DNA from: Litorimonas sp965205225 | GTDB lineage: Bacteria; Pseudomonadota; Alphaproteobacteria; Caulobacterales; Maricaulaceae | Direction of reading: 5' to 3' | DNA length: 64,000 nucleotides | NCBI GenBank assembly: GCA_965205225.1 | Contig: CBDBFZ010000002.1 | Location: forward strand, 1,155,369 to 1,219,368 | Part shown: positions 37,976 through 46,575 of the stretch, piece after piece | Layout of the letters: the number at the start of each line of letters is the position of its first letter | Position numbering within the stretch: position 1 is the stretch's first letter | The notes under the pieces: generated by a model | What the model saw: the letters and a program-made list of their open reading frames with translations, nothing else | Database searches by the model: none | What the model was told of the DNA's origin: nothing | Program-made: the position numbers and the translations under genes

Positions 37976-39947
37976 ACAGATCGCCGGTTTTGCGGCGCAT
38001 CGGCGCGCCCGTGACAAAATCAAAATGGGTCCAACCCCGGCCCTTAGCTCCGGACCGGGCGGCCTCTTTCGCGCCGAGCGCGCGGGCTTTGGCGGCAAAT
38101 TCGCGGGAGAACGCATTGGGCCGCCACGGGTCCATGCCGTTCTCTTCGCACCAGGCGATGAAATCCTCATAAATATCGTCTCGCGGCAAATAGCGTTCGG
38201 GCGCGTGGCGCTCTGGATTGTCCGTCGTAAATTCTCTGCGGGCATAGGCCTCTTCCTCAGGGCTGGCGGTGCCCGTCTGAATCTTGGCCCAGATCAGCGC
38301 CGCCGCACCTTCGCGCAGCGCCGCGCGGTCCCACCACCGGCCCCAGATGATGCGGTCTTGCGTCCAGGCGGCGAACTGGCTGCTCTCCCGGCGCCAGGCA
38401 TTAATGTCGTCCACGACGTTTTCTGGTGGCGCGAAGTCAAAACCCCGCGCGCGCCAGTCCGCGAACCCTTCGATCATCCAGTTGAGAATGCCGTCGGCTT
38501 CTGTTTTGAGTTTCGGGAGAATATCCGTGTCGATTTCAGAATCGGTGAATCGGTGCGGGAAGCGGATGAAAATCACCCGCCGCCAGAAGCCCCGATCATC
38601 GCCCATGACTTTGGGGCGGGGATTGCACATCATCACCATCTTAAATTGCGGGTGAAACTCGGTTTGTTTACCATATCCGCCGCGCGCGGAGACTTCCTCG
38701 CCGCCCGTGACGGCTTTAAGCATGGTGCCGTCCAGAATATCTTTATGATTGGGCTCCGGAAACAGCACGACGCGGTTGCCGCCCGCCAACCGCATCAGAT
38801 CTTCGCGCGTCCCCCCCGCAACGCTGCGCGGATTGTATAGAATCGTATCGGTCGAGCCTGTCCGGAAATAATCACCCAAAACGTACTGGATAACCGACAT
38901 GGTGACGGACTTGCCGTCCCCGCCCTCACCCTGAAAGATGAACCAGTGCTGGCGCGGATTATGGCTGACCAGCATCGATCCGCAGACCCGCTGGAACAAG
39001 CGCTGCTTATCCGGATCGGACGGAAAGACCTCTTTGATGTGGGCGCGCCAGCGCGGGCAATCATAATCATCTGCCAGCACTCCGGTCAGGTTTGGGCGAG
39101 CCGTCGAAATCCGCGTGATCCAGTCGGCGGGAACGGGCGGCACGCAGGTCAGGTCGGCCACCGTATCCATCGGGTCAGGTTCGGGGTCAGCCTCCGTCAC
39201 CGGGCTGGTCAGCGGAAAGGTGAGCACGCCGGCCGGCGTGTTGAAGCGCCCAGGATCCGCATCCAGTGCGTCAAATTTGATTCTGAAAGGGGCGAGGACG
39301 GAGGCTTGTTTCAGCGCGCTGACCTGTTTGGCATGATTGCCCAGCTGCACCGCACCCTTCCACAAGCGCGCCATTTGATCCTGGGCGCGCTTGCATGCCG
39401 TCCCGTCATCCGGATTGTCGGATTCCAGAACCGGTTTGAACCAGTTTTTCAGCGCCGGATATTCGCGCGCTTTCATGCGATCACGGACATTTAGCACAGC
39501 CTGATGCGCGAGTGCCTCGCCCTCCTCCGCGTCGAAGCGCGAGCCGTCGAAGCGCAACCAGCCCAACGAAGCACAAAACAGCAGCGTTCCGTCAAAATAG
39601 TCCGCCAGCCGCGTCGCCATCCCCAAATCAGTCGTGTCCAGCAAAGCCCGCCGCTGATCCGGCGTCTGGTCGTTACCGCCACCGGAATGTCCGGCCGACC
39701 TGCCGCGCGCGCTTTCATCTGAAACATCCTCCGCCCTGGCTGCAGTCCCGCCGACCACGCGCAGGCCCGCGCCTTGCTCGCGCGCACTCGCGGTAAGCCC
39801 GGCCACAGCGTCCGACACCGCAGCCTCGACCCGGTCCGCCAAAGTTTCGGGCAGGGTTTCTGGACGCGACTCGCCATCAACAGATCCGGATTTATTGGCG
39901 GGTCCATTGGTTTTGGGGATGTCGTCATCCGGCGGCTCATCACTCAC
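37965..39947 (-). CDS. P4-family phage primase-helicase
   Basis: About 660 residues, assuming the GTG at 39947 that overlaps the gcrA-like stop (GTGA); upstream ATGs at 39962 and 39983 are alternatives. The N-terminal 90 residues are low in complexity. The middle has the D5_N-like region, and the SF3 helicase core has Walker A GEGGDGKSVTM near 340, followed by VLFPEPNHKD and MMCNPRPK (Walker B and sensor regions). It would unwind DNA at the phage origin. It pairs with the CHC2/Toprim primase two genes upstream. Confidence 0.88.
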   Translation of the reverse strand: MSDEPPDDDIPKTNGPANKSGSVDGESRPETLPETLADRVEAAVSDAVAGLTASAREQGAGLRVVGGTAARAEDVSDESARGRSAGHSGGGNDQTPDQRRALLDTTDLGMATRLADYFDGTLLFCASLGWLRFDGSRFDAEEGEALAHQAVLNVRDRMKAREYPALKNWFKPVLESDNPDDGTACKRAQDQMARLWKGAVQLGNHAKQVSALKQASVLAPFRIKFDALDADPGRFNTPAGVLTFPLTSPVTEADPEPDPMDTVADLTCVPPVPADWITRISTARPNLTGVLADDYDCPRWRAHIKEVFPSDPDKQRLFQRVCGSMLVSHNPRQHWFIFQGEGGDGKSVTMSVIQYVLGDYFRTGSTDTILYNPRSVAGGTREDLMRLAGGNRVVLFPEPNHKDILDGTMLKAVTGGEEVSARGGYGKQTEFHPQFKMVMMCNPRPKVMGDDRGFWRRVIFIRFPHRFTDSEIDTDILPKLKTEADGILNWMIEGFADWRARGFDFAPPENVVDDINAWRRESSQFAAWTQDRIIWGRWWDRAALREGAAALIWAKIQTGTASPEEEAYARREFTTDNPERHAPERYLPRDDIYEDFIAWCEENGMDPWRPNAFSREFAAKARALGAKEAARSGAKGRGWTHFDFVTGAPMRRKTGDLYDA

Positions 39948-40525
39948 ACCGTCCCTCCGCATTCGCGCCGCGCGGCCCCGCAATGGGCGGGACAGAAACT
40001 CCCTACAACCCCGACCTGCCCCCGCGGACCGGTTGCAATGGCCGTAGTGTGTCCGCAGAAACGCATCTCTTCATCCGTCTCGCCGCTGACGGGCCAGCGG
40101 CATTGACCGTCTACGATCGCCAATAAAGTCACGCCGGGCTGACCGTCGGCCCCCCGCACAGGCGCGGCGACTGTGGGCACAGCCAGAGACACGGGCCCAG
40201 AATCGCGTGACATTACGGGACCTTCACGCCGGGGGCGGGGGACGGACCGCTTGGCCCGGATCGCTCTTTTTCGGGTCATGCCCAGCTTCAGGCCCAGCTT
40301 GGCTGCACCGGATAGTTTTGTTCGCCGGTTCACATCCATCATCCGACCTGCGGCTTTAAGCTTGTGGACTTTTCCGCTAATGGCGAGCCGGCTCAGCGGA
40401 TGGTTCAGCTGCGTGCTGAGTCGACGCGCGACCTCGACATAGGTCAGCTCATCGACCTCAATCATGTGGATCAGCTGGTCCTCCGCCGCCCTAGTCCAGA
40501 CAAATCGTTTGCGCGAGCAGCTCAT
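39944..40525 (-). CDS. GcrA-family cell-cycle regulator homologue, phage-borne
   Basis: 193 residues. The N-terminus has a helix-turn-helix (FVWTRAAEDQLIHMIE, then LTYVEVARRLS) ending in AISGKVHKLKAAGR, which matches the NAVIGKVHRLGL of GcrA. A basic linker follows (about 65-110). The C-terminal zinc-binding part has the family's Cys/His pattern: QCRWPVSG, MRFCGH and SFCPAHC. In Caulobacter GcrA binds sigma-70 RNA polymerase and activates promoters with methylated GANTC sites. Here it sits between primase and helicase genes with ATGA/GTGA overlaps on both sides, so it is made with the replication proteins. The linker differs from host GcrA, so the role may be a variant one. Confidence 0.8.
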   Translation of the reverse strand: MSCSRKRFVWTRAAEDQLIHMIEVDELTYVEVARRLSTQLNHPLSRLAISGKVHKLKAAGRMMDVNRRTKLSGAAKLGLKLGMTRKRAIRAKRSVPRPRREGPVMSRDSGPVSLAVPTVAAPVRGADGQPGVTLLAIVDGQCRWPVSGETDEEMRFCGHTTAIATGPRGQVGVVGSFCPAHCGAARRECGGTV

Positions 40526-41739
40526 TGCGCCAATAACCAGTCATTGAAATCCATTCCGCGAGGCGGAAAGGTGACCCCCACAGAATCGCCATTGGCACGC
40601 AAACGGGCCTGGGCCTTTGCCATCTGGGATTGCACTCGGCGCACCCCGCCAAACCGATCATCGCCGGTCACCTCCGGAGCCTCGCCCGGTTTGAAGTCAG
40701 GAAAGGCCAGGGTCGGCGACAGATCATTATCTGCCAGCAGCAAGCGCGGGCGGCCATCTTGCGGAAACTCGAAACCCGTATCACTGGACCCGGCGTCCCG
40801 GCTGATCCGCCCGACCATCCGGCCCAAATTCAGCGCTGCATAATAATCACCGGCGACGCCGCACGCCGCTACGGCCAGCGCATTTTCCATCCCTTCAGCC
40901 AGCAGGCTGCAGGCTCGCGAATCATCCGGGATCCCATCGGTCGCGCCCAGATACACGCCCCGCGTCGCCCGGCCGACCGGGCCGAGCACCTGTTTGGCTT
41001 CAATGGGGATCGCAATCCCGTCGATTGATACTGTTCCCGCAACCTTGGTCACAGGGCCGCCCACGCGGCCTTCCAGATAGGTCCGGTGCAGACAGACAAT
41101 GCCGCCATGCGCATCCCGGCCCAGCATCACCATGGCCGGGCGCTGACCAATCTTGACCCGCGCGCCTTTGGGGCCGACCCACAAATCCAGCGCCGGATGA
41201 AAGCTGATGTCTTTCGGCCAGCCGCCTGTATCGCGATCCTTTGCGTCCAGCCAGCCCAGTGCGCGCAGACCAGGACCGAGGCCGCGGCCCTCCAAATAGG
41301 TCTGAACCGGCGTGCCAGCACCGGGGCGCAGGCCCTTGATCACGGCCTGCATCTGCTCGCGGTCAGCGGCGGTTTTTCGATCGCCCTCGATCCGGGCCAG
41401 CCACGCGCGCTCAGTCTGCTCATCCGCCAGGCGCTGACGGTCTTCAGCCGACAGGTCCTGCGCCCCGCCGAGCCAGTCACAGGCACCGCTAAAATCCAGG
41501 CTGAGCACGGCCATGACCAGGCCGATCACATCCCCGCCCTGCAGATCGCAGGTGAAACAGTTAAACGCGCCGGAATTGCGGTCGACGTCGAATTTGTCCC
41601 TCTTACCACAATTAGGGCAGAGGGTCTTGAGCCGCCGTCCCCGACCCGACGGGGCCAGAGACAGGCGCGTCATCACGGCTTCGGGCGAATTGGCGGCCTT
41701 GATGCGCGCCGTGTCATATCGGGTCGTGGCGGCACTCAT
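40522..41739 (-). CDS. Phage DNA primase (CHC2 zinc finger and Toprim)
   Basis: 405 residues. A CHC2-type zinc finger occupies residues 38-65 (CPNCGKRDKF, then FNCFTCDLQGGD). A linker is followed by a DUF7146/Toprim-like region, with CSLLAEGMENALAVAACGV (Toprim Glu motif) and RLLLADNDLS (Asp motif). It primes DNA synthesis on the phage template. It forms a replication module with the P4-type helicase, with gcrA-like between them. The start overlaps the stop of the small gene upstream. Confidence 0.88.
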   Translation of the reverse strand: MSAATTRYDTARIKAANSPEAVMTRLSLAPSGRGRRLKTLCPNCGKRDKFDVDRNSGAFNCFTCDLQGGDVIGLVMAVLSLDFSGACDWLGGAQDLSAEDRQRLADEQTERAWLARIEGDRKTAADREQMQAVIKGLRPGAGTPVQTYLEGRGLGPGLRALGWLDAKDRDTGGWPKDISFHPALDLWVGPKGARVKIGQRPAMVMLGRDAHGGIVCLHRTYLEGRVGGPVTKVAGTVSIDGIAIPIEAKQVLGPVGRATRGVYLGATDGIPDDSRACSLLAEGMENALAVAACGVAGDYYAALNLGRMVGRISRDAGSSDTGFEFPQDGRPRLLLADNDLSPTLAFPDFKPGEAPEVTGDDRFGGVRRVQSQMAKAQARLRANGDSVGVTFPPRGMDFNDWLLAQ

Positions 41740-41921
41740 CCGGCAATCTCTCGCGGGGGGACCACAGTGCCGAGCGCAGGAATATGAATATCGTTCTGGC
41801 GCGCCGAGCGAATGGCTCTCTGGATCTGGTTACCTGTCGCCCCGGTTTTCAACTTTATTTCGACAGGCCCGAAGCCTTGACGACGCAGATGAATGATCTT
41901 TTTCCTTAAGGCGGCCGTCAT
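41736..41921 (-). CDS. Small helix-turn-helix-like phage protein
   Basis: 61 residues. TAALRKKIIHLRRQGFGPVE and the following region (ATGNQIQRAIRSARQ) read like a two-helix DNA-binding segment of the resolvase/HTH kind. The ATG lies 5 bp after the previous gene's stop, and the stop overlaps the primase start. The longer frame to 42179 is a shadow of the next gene. Confidence 0.55.
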   Translation of the reverse strand: MTAALRKKIIHLRRQGFGPVEIKLKTGATGNQIQRAIRSARQNDIHIPALGTVVPPREIAG

Positions 41922-41925
41922 CGGG

Positions 41926-42342
41926 TTAGCCGAAATCGAGATCAGGCGAGGCGGCGATGGCCGCGCGGCCCTGCTCCGTGATAGCGCCCCCGGCCGTAAC
42001 CAGTTCGGATTCTCTGAGAGCCGTGAACTGGTCTTGCGGTAAGGCGGTCGCCCCATACAGACCCGACATGACCACGACCGGATCGCCCCGATGCGCGCCG
42101 GGGCGCGGACTGAGATAGGAAATGAGGCTATGAATCGGTCCGCAAGCGGCAATCTCGTCCAGCGCGGCGCGCTGTTCATCGCTCAATTGGATCGGTTTCG
42201 GCGGTTCGGGCGGCGTGTCCAGCGCAGACAGGACCGCATCCATGCGGGCGCGGGCATCGGTCAGAACGCGTTTGATAAAGCCGGATTTCGAGCGAGGATT
42301 TTCTGCGACTGTATCGGGCGCGTGGTCAGTTAGTGAGGTCAT
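41926..42342 (-). CDS. Phage protein, unknown
   Basis: 138 residues from MTSLTDHAPDT; an ATG at 42357 is possible. The middle shows QLSDEQRAALDEIAACGPIH and then ESELVTAGGAITEQGRAAI, which resembles a winged-helix fold with an MarR-like end, but no family is clear. It lies between the pentapeptide proteins and the primase in the early operon. Confidence 0.55.
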   Translation of the reverse strand: MTSLTDHAPDTVAENPRSKSGFIKRVLTDARARMDAVLSALDTPPEPPKPIQLSDEQRAALDEIAACGPIHSLISYLSPRPGAHRGDPVVVMSGLYGATALPQDQFTALRESELVTAGGAITEQGRAAIAASPDLDFG

Positions 42343-42388
42343 TATTAATCCTTTCAAGATACAGTCTTGCCGGCAGTGTCATCGTCGA

Positions 42389-43411
42389 TCATGCGGCCTC
42401 GCTTTCAGGCGCCTTGCACTCATGCACTATTCGCCGGGCTTCGGCGCACATGGCCGCAACAATCGGGCCATATGTATTCGTCTCCCCATAATCTCGCGTG
42501 ATTTTGGCGAGAGCCTCGGCCTCCGATCCCATAAAGCAGCCGAGATGGACAATCGGCTCCCCGACTTTGTCAATCGATAGCGATCCCATTCGGCAATGTT
42601 TTCCGATGGGACCAAATGCGAACAGGTGGTTGGCACCCCGCAGATCACACCCCCGCAGGTCGGCCCCCGACAGGTTGGCCCCCGACAGATAGACGTTCCG
42701 CAGATTGGTCCCCCGAAGGTCGGCCGCTCGCAGATTGACGCCCGACAGGTCAGCGTTCCACAGTTTGGCCCTCGACAGTTTGGCTCCCGACAGTTTGGCT
42801 CCCCGCAAGCCGGCTCCTTGCAGGTCGGCTCCTTGCAGGTCGGCCCACTGCAAATTGGCTCCCCACAGTTTGGCCATATGCAGATCGGCTCCCGACAGAT
42901 CAGCAGCCAGTAGATCGGCCCCCGACAGGTCAGCGGACCGCAGATCGGCCCCAGACAGATTAGCATTCCACAGTTTGACACTCCGCAGATCGGCACGCAG
43001 CAGGTCGGCATCCCGCAGTTTGGCCTCCGACAGGTCGGCGTTCCGCAGATTGGTCCCCCGCAGCTCGGCCCCCGACAGGTCAGCAGCCCGCAGGTCGGCC
43101 CTCGACAGGTCAGCGCTCCACAGTTTGGCGTCCGACAGGGTGGCGGACGACAGGTTGGCTCCTTGCAGGTCGGCTACTTGCAGGTCGGCTCCTTGCAGAT
43201 CAGCCCCCCACAGGTCAGCTCCCTGCAGATCGGCGTTGTTTTTCAGTCCCCACAAAACAGCGCGTCCAACCTTGACGGCTCGCGTCGTAGTTGCGGCGCA
43301 GTCGATGTCCGCGGTGAATTGAATATCGCCGCTCAGGCGGTTGAGAATGTCGAATTTGATGGTCACGACACGGAGTGCATCGATGCGGGTATCGGGCGCG
43401 GGGTCGATCAT
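42389..43411 (-). CDS. Pentapeptide-repeat protein 1
   Basis: 340 residues. About 40 tandem A(D/N)LXX-type pentapeptides (for example ADLQGADLWGADLQGADLQ) run from about residue 60 to 265. They should fold into a right-handed four-sided beta helix. The C-terminal 75 residues (LFAFGPIGKH onward, with HLGCFMGSEAEAL) are a separate conserved cap shared with the next gene. The ATG overlaps the stop of its paralogue (ATGA). Such folds can mimic DNA (MfpA/Qnr), but that role is not shown here. Confidence 0.88.
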   Translation of the reverse strand: MIDPAPDTRIDALRVVTIKFDILNRLSGDIQFTADIDCAATTTRAVKVGRAVLWGLKNNADLQGADLWGADLQGADLQVADLQGANLSSATLSDAKLWSADLSRADLRAADLSGAELRGTNLRNADLSEAKLRDADLLRADLRSVKLWNANLSGADLRSADLSGADLLAADLSGADLHMAKLWGANLQWADLQGADLQGAGLRGAKLSGAKLSRAKLWNADLSGVNLRAADLRGTNLRNVYLSGANLSGADLRGCDLRGANHLFAFGPIGKHCRMGSLSIDKVGEPIVHLGCFMGSEAEALAKITRDYGETNTYGPIVAAMCAEARRIVHECKAPESEAA

Positions 43412-44310
43412 GCGGCCTCGCTTTCAGGAGCCTTGCACTCGCTCGCCATCCGCCGGGCTTCGGCGCACATGGCCGAAACAATCGGGCCATATGTATTCGT
43501 CTCCCCATAATCTCGCGAGATTTTGGCGAGAGCCTCGGCCTCCGATCCCATAAAGCAGCCGAGATGGACAATCGGCTCCCCGACTTTGTCAATCGATAGC
43601 GATCCCATCCGCTGCTGGTTTCCGATGGGACCAAAAGCGAACAGGTGGTTGGCCCCACGCAGCTCGCACCCCCGCATGTCGGCCGCCGACAGGTTGGCCC
43701 CCGACAGATCGACGTTCCGCAGATGGGTCCCCCGCAGGTCGGCCGCTCGCAGATTGGCGCCCGACAGGTCAGCGTTCCACAGTTTGGCCCCCCGCAAATT
43801 GGCTGCCGACAGTTTGGCTCCCCGTAGGTCGGCTCCTTCCAGATTGGCCCCCCGCAGGTCGGCCGCTCGCAAATTGGCTCCCCACAGTTTGGCCAACTGC
43901 AGATCGGCTCCCGACAGATCAGCAGCCAGTAGATCGGCCCCCGACAGGTCAGCGGACCGCAGATCGGCCCCCGACAGGTCAGCATTCCACAGTTTGACAC
44001 TCCGCAGATCGGCACGCATCAGGGCGGCATCCCGCAGTTTGGCCTCCGACAGGTCGGCGTTCCGCAGATTGGTCCCTTGCAGTTTGGCCCCTTGCAGGTC
44101 GGCCTCCGACAGGTAGGCCCCTTGCAGATTGGCTCCTTGCAGATTGGCCCACGACAGGTCGGCGTCCAACAGGTTGGCGTTGTTTTTCAGGCCCCACCGA
44201 ACAGCGAGTCCAACCTTGACGGCTCGCGCCGCAGTGCCTGCGCAGTCGATCTCCGCTGTGAATTGAATCTTGCCGCTGCGGCGGTTGGTAATGGCAAATT
44301 TGATGGTCAC
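43408..44310 (-). CDS. Pentapeptide-repeat protein 2
   Basis: 300 residues, a tandem paralogue of the previous protein. N-terminal strand region TIKFAITNRRSGKIQFTAEI, then about 32 pentapeptides (NLLDADLSWANLQGANLQGA), then the same C-terminal cap. The N- and C-terminal caps are nearly identical between the two, while the repeat arrays differ in number and order, as expected after duplication with slippage. Start overlaps the upstream gene's stop. Confidence 0.88.
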   Translation of the reverse strand: MTIKFAITNRRSGKIQFTAEIDCAGTAARAVKVGLAVRWGLKNNANLLDADLSWANLQGANLQGAYLSEADLQGAKLQGTNLRNADLSEAKLRDAALMRADLRSVKLWNADLSGADLRSADLSGADLLAADLSGADLQLAKLWGANLRAADLRGANLEGADLRGAKLSAANLRGAKLWNADLSGANLRAADLRGTHLRNVDLSGANLSAADMRGCELRGANHLFAFGPIGNQQRMGSLSIDKVGEPIVHLGCFMGSEAEALAKISRDYGETNTYGPIVSAMCAEARRMASECKAPESEAA

Positions 44311-45170
44311 GCTACGTCCTCCAGTTTCTGTTCATCGGGGTCTGTCTGGGTGGCAGCGTCGTGGTCGGTTCCGCCCGCGACGGACGGGCGCAGAGCGGCG
44401 CGAAGCCGGTCTGACAGGGTCAGCAAATCGGTCACCTGCGCCGCGTCCAGCGCGCGCAGGGCGGCGGGGCTGCGCGCATTATCCAGCGCTCGGGTCAGCG
44501 CCGTGGCGGCACCCAGCAGTTTGCGGCGGTGGATCTCGATCGCGCCGACAGGCTCCGCGGGCGCGCGGCGTTTGCGGCGGGTGGGGGGCAGAATGTCAGG
44601 GCTGTCCAGCACGGACATGCGGCGCCGGATTTCGGCCCGGCTGGGCAGGCTGTCCCGGGCAATGTCATGGGCCGTGGCCGCGAACTGCCCAGGGGTCGCC
44701 GTCTCCGCGATCAGCCTTTGCCGCGCGGCCTGGACTTTATCCCGCGCCAGGCCAACTTGCGAGAGGGTTGGAGGAACCTCGTAGACGTCGTCTACGAGGT
44801 CCGTCCGTTGGCCTGATTTGGCCAGATCGCCATTGGCCTGAGCCTTATTCACCGCGCGGGCGAGGTCGCACAACGCCTGATGTTCTAGCGTCAGCGCCTC
44901 GGCCATCATCAACCGCACGGACCGAAACTGGTCAGGCGTGTCCAGCGGCGACTGACGCCCATATAGCGCTTTGGCGACGGAAATAGCCAGATCAATACAG
45001 GTCTGGGCTGTGCGTAACTCTTTGAGAGACGACGCCTCACCCAGCAGGCTGCGCGCCCGATCGAGAACACCGACCAGTCCCGGCAGGCCGTGGGAAATTA
45101 AGGCGATGGGGCTCAGCGCCGGCGCGCTAGGCGGGGGTATCGACGCGCCGCTCATCTTGACGAGCCCCAT
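44307..45170 (-). CDS. Phage early protein, unknown
   Basis: About 287 residues when started at 45170 (MGLVKMSGASIPPPSAP); an ATG at 45155 is also possible, and the open frame to 45302 has low-complexity sequence. Mostly helical, Ala/Leu/Arg-rich, no recognised domain. It contains the stretch RTDLVDDVYEVPP, encoded by a 25-bp palindrome. It is the first gene of the run of pentapeptide and replication genes. Confidence 0.55.
   Translation of the reverse strand: MGLVKMSGASIPPPSAPALSPIALISHGLPGLVGVLDRARSLLGEASSLKELRTAQTCIDLAISVAKALYGRQSPLDTPDQFRSVRLMMAEALTLEHQALCDLARAVNKAQANGDLAKSGQRTDLVDDVYEVPPTLSQVGLARDKVQAARQRLIAETATPGQFAATAHDIARDSLPSRAEIRRRMSVLDSPDILPPTRRKRRAPAEPVGAIEIHRRKLLGAATALTRALDNARSPAALRALDAAQVTDLLTLSDRLRAALRPSVAGGTDHDAATQTDPDEQKLEDVA
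44776..44800. repeat. 25-bp perfect palindrome inside a coding region
   Basis: ACCTCGTAGACG, then T, then CGTCTACGAGGT: a 12-bp perfect inverted repeat with a single central base. It lies within the 44307-45170 gene, encoding VDDVYEV on the minus strand. It looks like a binding site for a dimeric protein or a recombination site rather than a coincidence of codons. Confidence 0.6.
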
Positions 45171-45382
45171 TCCCGGCGGGGAATCTGAAATGCCCGCGAT
45201 GCAAAGAAGCGGCGACGTAGACAAATGGACGGGGCGGTAGGGGGAGATAGGACCTCCGCCCCGTCCATACGGAGCCGCCGGAAAAGATATCGGCGGAACC
45301 ATGATGGATGAAAGATGGAATGATTGACAGGATCGGAGGACCCGTCATAGGTCGGGGCCAGAGAATAATCGAAGGATGTATT

Positions 45383-45598
45383 ATGGCCGAAACTACACTT
45401 GGGAACTGCGACGTGTGCGGCGGACAACTGAGTCAGCGGGCCTATGAATGCCCTCATTGCGGCGACCCAACGCAGACCTACCAGAAGAAAATTCTTCTGT
45501 CCTGGGGCCAGATGATCCTGATGGCGCTCTTCTTGCCTCTGATCTTCCTTTTCATTGGATTTATTTTGAGCATTTTCGGCGTGGCTCTGTTTTCCTAG
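45383..45598 (+). CDS. Zinc-ribbon membrane protein
   Basis: 71 residues from MAETTLGNCDVCGG. Four Cys in two CxxC pairs (CDVC and CPHC) form a zinc ribbon at residues 9-28, followed by a C-terminal double-length hydrophobic segment (MILMALFLPLIFLFIGFIL). It is transcribed against its neighbours and likely has its own promoter, so it may be a lysogenic-conversion (moron) gene. Function unknown. Confidence 0.7.
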   Translation: MAETTLGNCDVCGGQLSQRAYECPHCGDPTQTYQKKILLSWGQMILMALFLPLIFLFIGFILSIFGVALFS

Positions 45599-45609
45599 TG
45601 ATCTTTGAC

Positions 45610-46035
45610 TCATGACCGCGGGCCCTCTTCGCGGCCCAGCTCGACCTCGATGGATTGCAGGCCGGCGCGAATGGTGGCGATGCGGGTGAATAAATCGTCC
45701 CGCTCCAAATTGGACAGGCGGCCATCGGCCAGAGCTTGATGGATATTGACGGCCAAGCCGCTCGCATCGGCCCCCAGAGTGATGGCTCCGCCCATCAGAT
45801 CAGCACAGCCCTTCATATCGGGCGCGGCCTGGATCATAGCGGCGGTATAGATGGGATCACCCGCTTCGGTTTCCAGCGCGACGATCACGTCCGCCGGCAA
45901 GCAATAGGGGCTAGACGTGTCCTGGGCGCGGTAGAGCTGGGTGGATTTGACCCGGCCGACATGCTCCGCCATTTTCACGCCGCCAACGGCCGTGATCAGA
46001 CGTTTAGCGAGAATGGAATGTTGACGCAGATTCAT
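45610..46035 (-). CDS. CII-like phage regulator
   Basis: 141 residues. The N-terminus (ILAKRLITAVGGVKMAEHVG, then VKSTQLYRAQDTSS and CLPADVIVALE) matches the layout of the Phage_CP76/CII family. It is an HTH that opens with A(I/V)xxxGG and a short LYR motif, followed by the LPADVxxxLE helix. The remaining half is helical. It starts just after the Cro-like gene's operon partner, so it would be among the first products after the switch. Confidence 0.6.
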   Translation of the reverse strand: MNLRQHSILAKRLITAVGGVKMAEHVGRVKSTQLYRAQDTSSPYCLPADVIVALETEAGDPIYTAAMIQAAPDMKGCADLMGGAITLGADASGLAVNIHQALADGRLSNLERDDLFTRIATIRAGLQSIEVELGREEGPRS

Positions 46036-46281
46036 CTAGCCCCCCGCTCCCGCTTTGACCGAGTCGGGACAGCGGCGCGGGGCGGACATGTCCGACGGCG
46101 GAATTGCGGGGGAGGATTCCGCTGTGCGGAGGGCGTCTGCGGGTGATAGGGTGGCGTCATGATCAATCGCTTCGCCATTGTCCGGCCCGCACGCTCTGGA
46201 TCCGCCACGCCGCAAGCGGGCAACAATCCGACCGTCTGCGTCAGTCAGCCGCGAAATAGCGGTAGGAGTCTGCGCCCTCAT
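46032..46281 (-). CDS. Small early protein, unknown
   Basis: 82 codons between the Cro-like and CII-like genes, with ATGA overlaps on both sides. Sequence is rich in Ala, Arg, Pro and Ser (ISRLTDADGRIVARLRRGG), without a recognisable domain. Position suggests a small regulatory or early function. Confidence 0.5.
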
Positions 46282-46523
46282 GCCGCCTCGCCTTCGGGGG
46301 ATGCAGTGGCTCTTAGGTCGCCAAAAATGTCAGGACGGAGGTCAATTCGCTTTAACTCTGCAAGTGTAGCTTTTTCGATCCTAACAGCCATCTCTGCTGT
46401 CACCGTTCCAACCGGGCCTTCGAGCCGAGCAACCATTTCACGCGATGTTTCAAGTAAGTCAGCAAATTCTTGCTGTGTTAGCCCCTTTTTCGCGCGATAA
46501 ATCTTTATAGGCGATGTATCCAT
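46278..46523 (-). CDS. Cro-like repressor
   Basis: 81 residues. An XRE-type helix-turn-helix occupies residues 6-55 (YRAKKGLTQQEFADLLETSR, then EMVARLEG). The C-terminus is short. It is divergent from the CI repressor, with 52 bp between start codons. In this arrangement it would oppose CI and lead the leftward early operon. Confidence 0.85.
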   Translation of the reverse strand: MDTSPIKIYRAKKGLTQQEFADLLETSREMVARLEGPVGTVTAEMAVRIEKATLAELKRIDLRPDIFGDLRATASPEGEAA

Positions 46524-46539
46524 ATTCGCACATGTATCC
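46514..46539. promoter_or_regulatory. Operator-like direct repeats in the CI/Cro switch
   Basis: The motif ATGTATCC occurs at 46514-46521 and 46532-46539, 18 bp apart, overlapping the start of the Cro-like gene and the space before CI. The same motif recurs at 48775-48782 and, as ATGTAACC, at 48810-48817. Repeats of one octamer at the switch and again upstream of a second leftward gene are what repressor binding would predict. No binding evidence is available. Confidence 0.45.
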
Positions 46540-46575
46540 GTTACAGCACCTTTTGGCAAGCCCTTAAGTGCATCG

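Noticed and set aside
38025..38840. Plus-strand ORF opposite the phage helicase
   Set aside because: Antisense shadow of the P4-type helicase gene.
42427..44197. Cys/Pro-rich and Arg/Ser-rich long ORFs in other frames of the pentapeptide genes
   Set aside because: They follow the period of the repeats in the real genes and have no start signals; the repetitive DNA opens several frames at once.
42600..44200. Possible CRISPR-like array
   Set aside because: The ~15-bp periodicity is the codons of pentapeptides in a long ORF, with no unique spacers of constant length.
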